Positions 32,625 to 43,292 of a DNA stretch of 64,000 bases are shown one piece after another; the first letter of the stretch is position 1, and each line of letters opens with the position of its first letter. Both the position numbers and the translations under genes were made by a program. Below the pieces are notes generated by a model that did no database searches, had not been told where the DNA came from, and saw only the letters and a program-made list of their open reading frames with translations. Origin of the DNA: Lucinisca nassula (lineage: Eukaryota; Mollusca; Bivalvia; Lucinida; Lucinidae); assembly GCA_963580285.1 (NCBI GenBank), contig OY757023.1, positions 93,397,108 to 93,461,107 of the forward strand, read 5' to 3'.

Positions 32625-33383
32625 TAATCTGAAATTATTGAAGCTTTTAGCTCTACTTCTGGATGTTTGGATGATTTATTAAATATTGATAATACCTATT
32701 TTGATGGTTTGATCGGTCGGATTTGCCCCCTTGAACTTCAGTTGGATGGGGCGAATTCTTCTGGTGCCGGGGCCCCGTTTTTGGATTTGCGTCTGTCTGT
32801 TGTGGATGGATTTGTTTCGTGCAAAATTTATGATAAACGCGATGACTTTGATTTTGAGATTGTAAATTTTCCTTTTTTGGATGGTGATGTTCCTCGTGCG
32901 CCGTCCTGTGGCGTTTATATTTCGCAATTAATTCGATTTGCTGGAGTGTGTAGTCATGTAACTGACTTCAACGCTCGTGGTGGGTTATTGACGGCTAGGC
33001 TCCTTAATCAGGGTTATCGGTACCATAAACTACGCAAAGCCTTTTCAAAATTTTATAGACGCCATTCTGATATAATTTCAAAATTCAATATTGGACTTAA
33101 ATCTCTTCTGCAACAAGGTCTATCGGAACCCGAATTTTATGGTGACTTAGCATATAAATTCAGAAAGGTATATAACCGCAATGACTTCAGCACCCAATTT
33201 CGTAAAATCATTCTTCGATATGGGGGGGGGGTTGGGTGCGGCATGGATGTTGTGCGACAGGCTGCATGCATGGTGGTTGGCCCGGTCACGGTTGGCAACT
33301 TTGCTTCCCTCTTTAATTGCACGCCGGTGGGTCGGGCCTCGGGTTCTGTGGCGGCTCCGGCGTGGGGGCTTGTTGGGAATTAG
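32625..33383 (+). pseudogene. Penelope-like reverse transcriptase, A-to-G hypermutated C-terminal half
   Basis: Open frame of 238 codons from 32667, with homology beginning near 32625 (..EIIEAF..). It starts at the RT catalytic box, here CLDDLLNID where sister copies have RYLDD or YFDD. It continues through APFLDLRLS, YDKRDDFDFEIVNFPFLDGD, YISQLIRFAG, YRYHKLRKAFSKFYRRHSD and LSEPEFYGDLAYKF. In the last 60 residues many family residues are altered: the segment reading GYNMDIIRQTACMVVNPITV in sister copies is GCGMDVVRQAACMVVGPVTV here. The usual TAA stop has become TGG, so the frame runs on to WGLVGN. The upstream RT (fingers, GIPxGTNCAPL) is absent, so the copy is 5' truncated and dead. The changes are almost all A-to-G on this strand. 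Confidence 0.75.
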
Positions 33384-33952
33384 AGGGATCTAATTCAAGG
33401 TAATGTTGGTTGGTGCCTGGTGCTCTGTCTCTGGTCGGGCTCGTCGGAGTCTGGCTGTTGGTTTTCTTTTGCTCCGGCATTTCGGTGGTTTCTTGCTGTC
33501 GGGTCCTCGCCGTTGTCTCGCCTCTGTGGTTCTTTGATTTTTGTGTTCACGGGGATGTTGCGCTGGTGGGTTGGGGGGCCTTCGTGCGGGCTGGGCGGAT
33601 TGTTTGTCTAAATCGCGGCGGAGGTGGGGGCGGGGATTGTGGCCGCGTAGGGTCGATTTAAGCCCCCAGTGGAAATCTTCCACTGACCGTTCCAGGGCGG
33701 CTCTTCTGTGGCGATTTACTTATGTTGTTGTTTGTTACTTACTGTGTGTGTCACTTGTGTCTTTTGGTTTTGGATGGCCATATGGCCATTTTGTGGGAAA
33801 GTAACTGTCCTTATGGCCTTCCTTTGTTTGGGTTTCCATTATGGTCTGGTCGCTTATTGTTTGTATTTCTTTCCCTTTGGTGTCTTTTATGGGTGGAGTA
33901 AGTTAATTGTATCAATTCCTGATCTTTGTTTTACTTCTACTTTAAAAAGTCC
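33384..33952 (+). mobile_element. Penelope-like 3'-UTR (copy B), hypermutated
   Basis: Aligns without large gaps to 46790-47352. Between 33384 and 33660 the differences are almost all A in the relative and G here; beyond 33700 the two are again nearly identical apart from a few A-to-G sites. It ends at 'ttttacttctacttt'. Confidence 0.85.
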
Positions 33953-34609
33953 GGGTTATGAAGAGCCCTCATTTCCTCACTTCATAAAGAGAGATGTTGT
34001 CTCTAACGGGTATTTCTTATTTTCCGTATTTTTGGTTAAAAAACATCATTGGTTCCCGTTAGAATAGTTCCATTTAGGTGGTTCAGATGAACTCACACAA
34101 TCTATATAACGACTAAAATAGGACAAATATAAACCATTATATTAAACTAATGACTGACTCGGCTTAAAATGAGTGAAAAAACTTGACCGGCTTGTAGCAT
34201 TTATAATCAAAGCACTGTGAGTAATGGTGGGTGTATTGTCTCCAAGTGTAGGCTTGGTAATTACCCCCGGACTGAGACTTACAAATAAGCTGTTTGTTTA
34301 ACCCTTAAATTCCAATATTTTAAGCAAAAGGTGTAAACCCGGTCAGGCGTCGCTTAATGTGGCGATATCCCCTGCCTTTGTTTGAGAGAAACTGAGGAAT
34401 GGGAAAAAAATTGTTTAAGAGAAACTGAGGAATGGCACATCTTTTCGTGGTATGAACTGGAGACACCTTAAAAATCAAATCTCACCAGACTTTATAATAG
34501 GGCAATATAACAAATAGTATTTCTATGCAGCCAGTGGAAAATATAATCATGGAGTAAATTCTATAGCTAGGTTTAAAATCATTAATTATTAATATCAAAA
34601 TGGGTTAAA

Positions 34610-36868
34610 TTATTACAGACACAATTCCCATTGGGCTTTAATGACAACATTTATCATGAGGGTAATATATTTAAAATGCCCGACTATGATATTTTCTCGC
34701 TTCTGGACTGTCGAAATCGTAAAACTAGATCGCACGGCACCAGAAAAAAAACGTAAATTACGTGCTTTTAAAAGAAACAATATCAGACTGAAGTGACTGT
34801 CCATAATATTATTGAATCATGGACGCCAATCAATGCTCGTTTTTTAAGTTCATTACCCATTGCTGTATTACGGATTCCGGATACCGAGGCGACTAAATTC
34901 TACGATGGTGGCGAATAAATTCTACGATGGTTCTAATCAGATATACGACGCTCCTCTTTTAACCAGAGGTTGCACTCAGCATGCTCTTCGTCCTTCCATC
35001 GATTCTGAAATTAATCGCAAACGTCATTACATCAAAATATCCTTCATTAACAAGGGTTTGGATTTTATAGAATTAACTAGTATCTTCCGGGACAGTTCGG
35101 TTATTTCATCCACTCCTGCATATTTTCAAAATACTGAAACACCCATAATTTGCTATAAATAAAATAAACTTGTTAGATTTATCATTTTTAATTTCAATAA
35201 ACTTGTTTCTGATCTTGATATTGACACTAACACTCCTGATACATATGATTGTAAAAACTCAGTGTATTGCTATCCTGCTGCTGGTCATATTATTACTGGT
35301 AATTTATACATCATTCCTGATTCTAGGATACGTAATATAATTTCTAAAAGACCGAAATATCGATTTACTTCTAAAATTGATTAATAAATGTAGAGATGAA
35401 ATCGCTGCTGCCTTGAATGAATTTGGTAATCGATGGTGTAAAGCGAGTGTTTGTTGAGCATAATGCTCTTAAAGAATGGAGACTTAGTATTCTGAAATTA
35501 GTGGACCAACGCATTTCTTTTTATTCGCAAAATACGATCTTATTACCTCCTAAACCTAAGACGTCTTTAAGTCACCTTAAACTAGGTATTCAAGAATTTC
35601 ATAGGAATGTGGTCGTTGTTAACACTCTTCACCAAGAACATTGTGGTACTAAGACCTATTAACTTCAGCCTTTAACTGTAGAGGGGGCTTAAGTTGATGA
35701 CCACATTTGCCATTCAGCCACCAAGTTTGCTGTCTGTGTTACAGAAGGCCAAGACATCTTCCTGCGTTATATTGGTTACCTAAACTTCATAAAAGACCAT
35801 ACAAAGCACGGTTTATTGCAAATTCAAGCTCTTGTTCCACCACGGAACTCTTCAAATAATTTACTTCATGTTTTACTGCCATCAAAAAGCATTGTGATAA
35901 AATATTGCGACAAAGTCTTCGAAAGATCAGATAAAAATCTGTTATGTCTATAAAAAAATATAATGAAGTTTTAAATAAATTGAAATCCAGGCGTTTTCTT
36001 GCTTCAAGTCTGTCTACTTATGGCTTTTCTACCCTTTACACTACACTTCCTCATAACCTTATAAAAGAAAATCTTAATGATTTAATTGAATAGACATTTC
36101 CTCTATATTGCATGTAATGTAAGAAATGTTTTTTTGTTTTATTTCTGAAGAGCATAAAAATTATACTTTATGGTCATGCCATAAAGTGTGTGAAGCTCTC
36201 ACCTTTCTACTTGATAATATTTACTTACGATTTGGTACTAAGTTATTTAGACAAGTTGTGGGTATTCCGATTGGTACTAATTGCGCACCACTTGTGGCTG
36301 ATTTGTTTTTGTTTTGTTATGAGAGAGAATTCTACTGAAAACCAGCCTGAAATCATCGAAGCTTTAGATATTTTGATGATTTATTAAATATTGATATTAC
36401 CTATTTCGATGGTTTGATCGGTCAAATTTATCCCCCCCCCACCAGAACGTCAGTTAAACAAAGCAATTCCTTCTGATACCGAGACCCCGTTTTTGGATTT
36501 AAATCTATCTACTGTAGATGGTATTGTTTCTCGCAAAATTTATGATAAACGCGATAATTTTGATTTTGACATTGTAAATTTTCCTTTTTTGGATGGTGAT
36601 GTTCCTCGTACGCCATCCTATGGTGTTTATATTTCGCAATTAATTCGAATTGCCAGAGTGTGTAGTCATATAACTGACTTCAACACTCGTAATAAATTGT
36701 TAACGGCTTAAGTTCTTAATCAGGCTTATCGGTACCATAAGCTACGCAAAGCCTTTTCAAAATTTTATAGACGTCATTCTGATTTAATTTTAAAATTCAA
36801 TATTGGACTCAAATCTCTTCTGCAACAAGGTCTAGCGGAACCCGAATTTGATGGTGACTTATGATATA
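34610..36868 (+). pseudogene. Penelope-like element (copy C), longest copy, 5' part
   Basis: The most complete copy in the window, broken by several stops and frameshifts. In order: an N-terminal region with a Cys/His-like patch (CKNSVYCYPAAGHIITGN at about 35253-35306), SFYSQNTILLPPKPKTSL near 35520, VVVVN near 35610, the finger motif YWLPKLHKRPYKARFI near 35770, 'STLYTTLPHNLIKEN' near 36030, GIPIGTNCAPLVADLFLFCYE near 36262-36325, and the YFDDLLNID catalytic box near 36370. The LDL and YDKRDNFDFDIVNFPFLDGD region follows (36493-36640), then the YRYHKLRKAFSKFYR segment. A 389-bp MITE interrupts it at 36869. The motif order and the GTNCAP box are why I call the family Penelope-like. I see no GIY-YIG endonuclease after the RT. 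Confidence 0.7.
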
Positions 36869-37257
36869 CTACTGATTTCAATATTCATTAGACTTTTGAG
36901 TGGACATGGTACTCAATAACTGTCAAACCCCAACCAATTTCAAAGCTGCATCCTTTGGACTTAAGGTTATGTTGTCACAAACTGACAAGGATTGAAAAGT
37001 ATTTGATCAAATATGACACAACAAGTGTGCAGGTATCCATCCAATCAGATACAATTTCCATATATTTCAGTAACTAGCACCTGTCCAATAAGAGATAGTC
37101 TATCACATGTCAGTCATCTATGACAAGTCTAGAGTACAAAAAAATTGGTGGAGTTTGGTGTACATTTCTAGTGCACTGACCTCTGAAATTACATCAGAAT
37201 GTACCCCTTTGATCTGCTGCATTTGACTGAAAATCTTATGGATATTGAAATTGGTAG
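36869..37257. mobile_element. 389-bp TA-flanked MITE inserted in Penelope-like copy C
   Basis: The ends ctactgatttcaatat and atattgaaattggtag are inverted with two mismatches in 16 and continue imperfectly for about 30 bp. TA flanks both sides (36867-36868 and 37258-37259). Removing it with one TA restores the sequence seen in other Penelope copies ('gacttagtatataaattcag'). This is the signature of the Tc1/mariner superfamily. No transposase frame. Confidence 0.9.
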
Positions 37258-37259
37258 TA

Positions 37260-38025
37260 AATTCAGAAAAATATATTACCGTAATGACTTCAACACCCAA
37301 TTTCGTGAAATCATTCTTCGATATAAAAAGATTGTGTACAACATAAATGTTATACGACAGACTGTATGCATGGCAGTTAACCCAATCACGGTTGACAATT
37401 TTGCTTCTCTCTTTAATTGCTCGCCGGTGGGTCAGGTCTCAGATTCTATGACGGTTCCAGCGTAAAGGCTTATGTTGGTTGGTACCTAATACTCTGTCTC
37501 TGGTCGGGCCCATCGGAGTCTAACTGTTGGTTTCTTTTGCTCCCGCATTTCTGATCAGTGGTTTCTTGCTGTCGAGTCCTCATCGTTGTATCATCTCTGT
37601 GGTTGTTTGATTTTTGTGTTCACGGAGATGTTGCACTGATAAGTTAGGAGGCCTTCATGCGGACTTAACAAATTATTTGTCTTATTCCTGACGAAAATAA
37701 TGGCGAGGATTGTGGCCACGTAAAATCGATTTAAGCACCCCCACCAGTGGAATTCGTTTCCGCTGACCGTTCCAAGGCGGTTCTTCAGTCGCGGTTTATT
37801 TTTGTTATGGTTTGTCTTTGGGTGTTTGTGTCTCTTATATTATTTTATTTTGGATAGCCTATTGACCATTTTGTGGGAAAGTAACTGTCCTTTTAGCTTT
37901 CCGCTATTGGTGTTTCCATTTGGGTCTGTTGTTTCATGTTTGTGTTTCTTCCCGTCTCTGATGGCTGCTGGGGGTTAGATGTATCGATTCCTGATCATTG
38001 CCTCCACTTCTACTTTTATAAGTCT
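37260..38025 (+). pseudogene. Penelope-like element (copy C), 3' part and 3'-UTR
   Basis: Resumes the RT C-terminus ('KFRKIYYRNDFNTQFREI', 'NPITVDNFASLFNCSPVGQ') and reaches its TAA at 37463-37465. The 3'-UTR follows to 38025 (cctccacttctactttta). It lacks the 'attgagaattagag' segment just after the stop. Confidence 0.8.
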
Positions 38026-38035
38026 AAATTTGTAA

Positions 38036-38545
38036 CTAGTGGTTTTCTTTTGCTCCAGCATTTCAGTGATTTCTTGCTGTCGAGTTTTCCCGTCTCTGTG
38101 GTTGTTTAATTTTTATGTGTTCACGGTGATGAGTTAGGAGGCCTTCATGAGGACTGAACAAAGTATTTGTCTAAATAGCGACGGAAATAAGGGAGATGAT
38201 TGTGGCCACGTAAAATCGATTTAAGCCCCCCTCCCCCCCCCCCAACCCCCAGTGGAATTAGTTTCACTGACCGTTCCAAGGCGGTTCTTCTGTCGCTTAT
38301 ATTATTTTGTTTGGATTTAGTTTTGTTATGATTGTCTTTAGGTGTTTGTGCCGCTTATGTTATTTTATTTTGGATAGCCTGTTGGCCATTTCGTTGGAAA
38401 GTAACTGTCTGTTTGGCTTTCCGCAGTTGATGTTTCCATTAGGGTCTGTTGTTTTATGTTTGTGTTTCTTTCCCTTTGGTGTCTCTGATGGGAGCTGTGG
38501 GTTAATTGTATCGATTCCTGATCATTGCCCTCACTTCTAATTCAA
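38036..38545 (+). mobile_element. Extra Penelope-like 3'-UTR in direct tandem
   Basis: Repeats the 3'-UTR from 'gttttcttttgctccagcat' to 'cctcacttcta', directly behind copy C and in the same orientation. It carries an expanded C-tract (38226-38258). Direct terminal repeats of this sort are typical of Penelope-like insertions. Confidence 0.8.
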
Positions 38546-38689
38546 TCTTTCTCGAGTGCACAAAATACCTGAATGTATCTATGCAATGTGTACTATATTT
38601 TGATATACTGTGTATGTTGTGAAAATAGTCTGAATGTAATATGTGTAAGCTGTGATAAAATTAATGTATATATCCAACTCCTTCTTAAA

Positions 38690-38775
38690 GACAGGATTTT
38701 CATGCCGGGGGGTCTGGTTCCCAGCTTAAACATGTACAGGTAACCAGCAGATAAAAGAAGGTGTGGCTTGGTGGG
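38690..38775. mobile_element. Foldback MITE fragment, TTCACC family
   Basis: 'gggggtctggttcccagctt' and 'aggtaaccagcagataaaag' match parts of 61369-61547. Confidence 0.5.
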
Positions 38776-38779
38776 CTGG

Positions 38780-39120
38780 CTACCTATAGGGGCCATAAAA
38801 CTGATGAGGATTATAGGATATAATTGACTGTAATAATTAGCTGCTGTCCATATTTATCAAACAAATACCTTCAAAAATTGCACATAAATTATGCTTCATA
38901 AACAAAGATTTATTTATTTATTAACATTTAAATAGAACAAAAATCTAGTTTTGTTTAGTAGAAAATAAAATAGCAAACTTGACTGAAATCAGAAAACGAT
39001 TTTATCTGAAAGTCAATTTAGGTTTGGAAGAAATATAATGTGTGTTTTCATATTTTTCTCTGTACACAATAATCTCTCTGTAACATGATTCACTATGAAA
39101 TGATTTTGGGATATAACAGT
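38780..39120. other. No gene recognised
   Basis: Strongly AT-rich, with no repeat or frame of note. Confidence 0.4.
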
Positions 39121-39124
39121 CCTA

Positions 39125-39200
39125 AAACTCATCCCAAAAATCGTTAGAACCGCCTCATTGAACATTTGTATGTATAAAATGCTAGTCCTAGTACCCATTA
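39125..39200. mobile_element. Foldback MITE fragment, CGTTAGAACCGCC family
   Basis: 'atcgttagaaccgcctcatt' remains, next to SINE insertions; a related half lies at 39830-39910. Confidence 0.5.
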
Positions 39201-39224
39201 GAAATAGACCAAGTACCAACACTC

Positions 39225-39515
39225 TATCGGCCCCCGGGGCTTGAAGAAATATATGGACTCCATGATGCGCAGAGCTAAAACCGACCCGCACACAAGTGGT
39301 AAATAGCTTAGAGAATCAAAGCCTGCCCAGGCAAAGCTGTGCGAGTCGGCCCGTCCCTGCTTATAAACCCTATTGGTTTCATTGGGCGACAGGGCTTGAG
39401 ATGTCATATCATCCCAGTGTCGGGTAAAAGTCCCACAAAATTGGAAGCAACGTCTCGAAAATGACCTTTACTGTGTTGACTGGGACGATAAACATCAAAT
39501 CAAACAAACAAACCA
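39225..39515 (+). mobile_element. SINE-like family 3, full length
   Basis: Head 'ggcccccggggcttgaagaa', tail 'tgactgggacgataaacatc' and aaatcaaacaaacaaac. Confidence 0.8.
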
Positions 39516-39587
39516 ACACTCTATACTATATTATGGAGGCTAGTTTGAATTGCCTCATTGAGGCCACACAAATATATATATATTTTT

Positions 39588-39812
39588 TTTTGGTTTGGGT
39601 TTTACGGCCCTTTCAAGATTATTTCACTCATATCGAGCCGATCGTTAATCAGAGGTGGGCGAAAACCGGAGTACCCGGAGAAAAACCACCTGACCTTCCG
39701 TTGCAGAACTTGGCATCTCACACGTGGCTGAGCGAGGCTCGAACCTACGGCGGTGAGAGACCTAATGACTAAGAGTCAGCGCTCTTATCCACTAGGCCAC
39801 GGAGGCCCGTCA
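39588..39812 (-). mobile_element. tRNA-derived SINE, family 5
   Basis: The reversed head (39735-39812) reads as a tRNA-like sequence: A box 'tggcctagtggataagagcg', B box 'ggttcgagcct'. The body contains reversed 'ccggagtacccggagaaaaa', and the other end is 'ttggtttgggttttacggcc'. It is a SINE because the tRNA part is fused to a body that recurs at 43085-43290. Confidence 0.8.
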
Positions 39813-39829
39813 CACAAATATATACCCTC

Positions 39830-39910
39830 ACTTGATAGTATATTGTGGGTGCTCATTACGACTGCCTGATTAAGACCATGATAACGAGCACCCAAAATCT
39901 ATATTTCATT
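39830..39910. mobile_element. Foldback MITE fragment, CGTTAGAACCGCC family
   Basis: 'attgtgggtgctcattacg' pairs with 'ataacgagcacccaaaat'; the centre is eroded. Confidence 0.55.
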
Positions 39911-39914
39911 TAAA

Positions 39915-41075
39915 AACATCTTAACTGCGATTAGAATGAGATAAACCTGGACATCTGTTTTTTCATTCAGCCATTCCATCATTTGTTTAGCTGTGTCAAT
40001 TTTATTTATTTTTTTTTTACTAATTCTGCCTGTGCATAATTCATTTTACTTTTTATTTTTCTTCTTCTGTAAGAAGAAAAACAAGAAGAAAAATGGAAAA
40101 ATCTTTCTGTTATATCAAATTTAAAAACAATTCTTTCATTCAAACATTATTTATTTATTTATTTTTTATCAGAAGAAGCTGTTTTCTATAGTGTCAACTA
40201 ATAATTTTTTAACAAATTTTAAGCTTTATTTATTTTTTTTTTTTGTTTATTAGAACTAAATATGCTATATGATTAACCTTTATGAAATATGTTTGTAATT
40301 TGTTTCTTTGTAATTTAAAAATGAAAAAAAAAATATAAATACATTAACCATGACTAAATTCTTTTGTTTGTCTATTGAAACCAATTATGGAGTGTGCCTG
40401 CTGTTATTGAGATAACAAGGTTAGCTTCAAACAGAGCAGAGCTGTCAATCACTTATTATTAAAATGTCAATCATTGTGATGTCACAGTAGGTCTCCGTTT
40501 ACAGCCAATCAGATAAATAGAATTTGATGTTAACCCTTCAGAGGTCAGACAAAGAATGAGGCGATTCTAATAATTATATGCATTTGTTTCTTTCAGTATT
40601 AAATACTATATTATTGAATATCTTTTATAATCTGTCTCATTTTGTGCTAAGTATCCCTTCCATTGAAATTGTCATTGACAAAATAAGTACTGGCACCACC
40701 TACTCGCATATAATCAGGTACGGACAGCAGTAGGAGACTGTGTGTGGGGAAGAAGCTATGTTATGCTTAAAACGGCGGAATGTAACAAACACTTTACTTG
40801 GATGTCCGCATTTACCAATGAATCACAACATCACCAGACTGAAGAACAGCCCACATGGAATCTGCATTTGATGAAGCAATTTCCCCTATTCTAGCAAAAG
40901 CAAAAACTACTTAGCTTGAAAAATGTTATTTCATAAACAGAATATGTAATATGTGAAAGAGTAGCTAACTATTTATCCAAGATAGGCACTATTATAGGTA
41001 ACCGAATAACCGCTGGAGGTTTTAATCTATACGCCCCTGCAATGGGCTTAGAACTAACAAGCACAGATGTTGGAT
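39915..41075. other. AT-rich 1.2-kb stretch, no gene recognised
   Basis: Poly-A/T rich with long T runs (40010-40020 and 40228-40242). No domain, SINE or foldback was identified. Confidence 0.5.
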
Positions 41076-41079
41076 CATG

Positions 41080-41290
41080 AAAGCCTTGTGTTTGTATCGC
41101 TTATATTGTTTTGTTTTGAATAGCCAGTTGGCCATTTTGTTGGAAAGTAACTGTCCTTCTGGCATTCTGCTGTTGATGTTTCCATTAGGGTCTGTTGTTT
41201 CATGTTTGTGTTTCTTTCCCTTTGTTTGTCTCAGATGGGAGCTGTGGGTTAAATGTATCGATTCATGATCATTGCCTTCACTTCTATGTT
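41080..41290 (+). mobile_element. Penelope-like 3'-UTR terminal fragment
   Basis: 'gtttgtatcgcttatattgt' to 'attgccttcacttctatgtt'. Confidence 0.75.
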
Positions 41291-41832
41291 GTATTTTATG
41301 AACATAACCTAAAGCAGATAGGCTAGTCGACATTGTTTTAGGTGCTAACGGCTTATGGCGCATGTACGCAATAAAAAGGGATATACAGACCAGTCAACGG
41401 TAAAACCCAGTTTTTGTTGGTTTGTTTGTTTCGCGGAGAAACCGACTAACGCGAAATCGGCTATTTTCTCCGAGAAACCTCGAGAAAAAAATAAAATGGG
41501 CGAGAAATTTTAGCGGAAAATTTCTCCCGATTTTGCCGAGAAAATTCCTGGAGATTCTCGGCGAAGACTTGACAGATTGCTTTCACTGAAAATAATTTTA
41601 CCCGCTTTTCGCGGAGAAAAAAAACTAGGCTTAATGGAAAGTAAAAACACATTTTCGGCTTATTATTATTTCTTCGTTTGTTTGGTGTTGTTTTTTAGAC
41701 GCAGACAAATGGTTGTCATTGTTAAAATATAATCAAATATTCTTTTATGTTATACTATTACAGTTAAGTTATTCATTTCTCCGTTGTATAATCCCTTTAA
41801 AAAGTGTCATGACAACTTTTGTTCACATCACG

Positions 41833-42065
41833 AAAACACGCCTTTTTTATTTTTTTACCCAACTTTGATAAAGTAAAACTTGGGTTTACAGGAGTATACA
41901 TAATGTATTGTATTTCTGCCCAAAAATTAGATCGTTAGAACCGCCTCGTCGAGGCGTTCGAAAGAGTTCCCACAATCTTGAGTAGAAAAATTAAAAAAGG
42001 GCAGAATTTTTATCTGAAATTTTTTATTGGCAAATTTTCAATGTATTTGAATAGGCGAGTTTTCA
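41833..42065. mobile_element. Foldback MITE, CGTTAGAACCGCC family
   Basis: Left end 'tcacgaaaacacgcct', centre 'cgttagaaccgcctcgtcga', right 'ataggcgagttttcataa'. The right central arm is shortened. Confidence 0.75.
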
Positions 42066-42454
42066 TAATGAGTCGTACATGTACGTAATTAACACCATAA
42101 TGATGTGTGACATTTACCAAAAGCTCAGATTCGCTTCAATTATTTATGATAACTAACGGTCAATTTGGTACAGCAAGCGGTGCTTTGAATGCAAAGTTAG
42201 TGACCAGTTTACGAGGAACAAAAATATTCCACCGCAGGCTAGGCCTTTGTCGCCGAAGACTGGACGAAAACCCGGACTTTATATCGCGCCATGCTTCATG
42301 TAGGCGCGTGAAAAAGGAAACGCTGCTTTGCATTGCACGCATTTATGAGCACTCATTATTTGCGCGACCAAGTCTCATTCCCCTCACCTACCCCTAACTA
42401 ATAAATACTCCCGATGGGTGCAAACTGATGGTGCATCAGTGTCAATAAAGTCCC

Positions 42455-42705
42455 TGTAACCACTATTCCCCATTTTAAATTGATATATAGAAAGCTGGAG
42501 TTTACAAGGTAAATATTTTTCCTTATTCTGTTTCTAGACGTACAATGTAGGATGTGGCTGCCTCAACGAGATGATTCTAATGAGAGCCCGTTACTTATGG
42601 AGTAAAATAGGAAATACATGTATATCACTTATTTTCATCTGGAAATAACCTTTTTAGGTATGAATGATTGCATATGGGTGTGTCATCGTGATGAAGGCAA
42701 ACATA
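42455..42705. mobile_element. Foldback MITE, CGTTAGAACCGCC family, very diverged
   Basis: 'tggagtttacaaggtaaat', 'ctgcctcaacgagatgattc' and 'gggtgtgtcatcgtgatga' keep the family order. Confidence 0.5.
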
Positions 42706-42837
42706 GAAGAAAACAACTCCGTTGTGTGATCTACCGATAGACAAGAATCGCGAGCGGACCCTGAATACTTACAAGTACAAATGAAACCAGGATCACTTGA
42801 GTCCGCGCCAAATTAAAATGTGGAACCTCCATTTGTA

Positions 42838-43082
42838 TGTTTGATTCGAGGATTAATGTTCCCTTCGACACAACTTAGGTCATTTTAGACACGTAGCTTC
42901 CAATTGTTTGTCACTGAGCTGAAACGTCATCTCAAGCCCTGTCGCCCAACGAACCCAATAGGGTTTATATGCATGGGTGGTCCAACTCGCTCCAATTTTG
43001 CCTGGGTAGGAAGAGACCTCCAAATGATTTACCAGTACTCTTGTGCAGCGGGTTTCAGCTCTGTCTGAAAGCATTTCTCGGG
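42838..43082 (-). mobile_element. SINE-like family 3, reversed, diverged
   Basis: 'gattcgaggattaatgttcc' to 'tttcagctctgtctgaaagc'; the head is lost. Confidence 0.65.
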
Positions 43083-43084
43083 GT

Positions 43085-43292
43085 GTTAAGTGGATTAACG
43101 GCACTTTCAAGATGATTTCACTTTTTTTTCGCGCGGACCGCTAATCAGAGTTGAGCTAAAACCGGAGAAAGACCACCTTCAATTGTAGATCGGGGGGTCT
43201 CACATGCGGCCAGAGTGAGGCGCCAACCACATCGGAGAAATCTAATTATTAAGAGTCAGCGCTCTTACCCTTTATGACACGGGGGACCGTTA
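43085..43292 (-). mobile_element. tRNA-derived SINE, family 5, diverged
   Basis: Same order as 39588-39812: 'ggcactttcaagatgatttc', 'taaaaccggagaaagaccac' and reversed tRNA-like head 'ttaagagtcagcgctcttac'. The B box is destroyed. Confidence 0.65.

Noticed and set aside
33410..33804. Several overlapping frames in three phases
   Set aside because: A-to-G hypermutation removes stop codons, producing spurious open frames in a 3'-UTR.
39735..39812. Possible tRNA gene on the minus strand
   Set aside because: Fused to a body that recurs at 43085-43290; SINE head.
42107..42397. 96-codon frame as a host gene
   Set aside because: No domain or homology recognised; located inside a TIR element between MITE copies.
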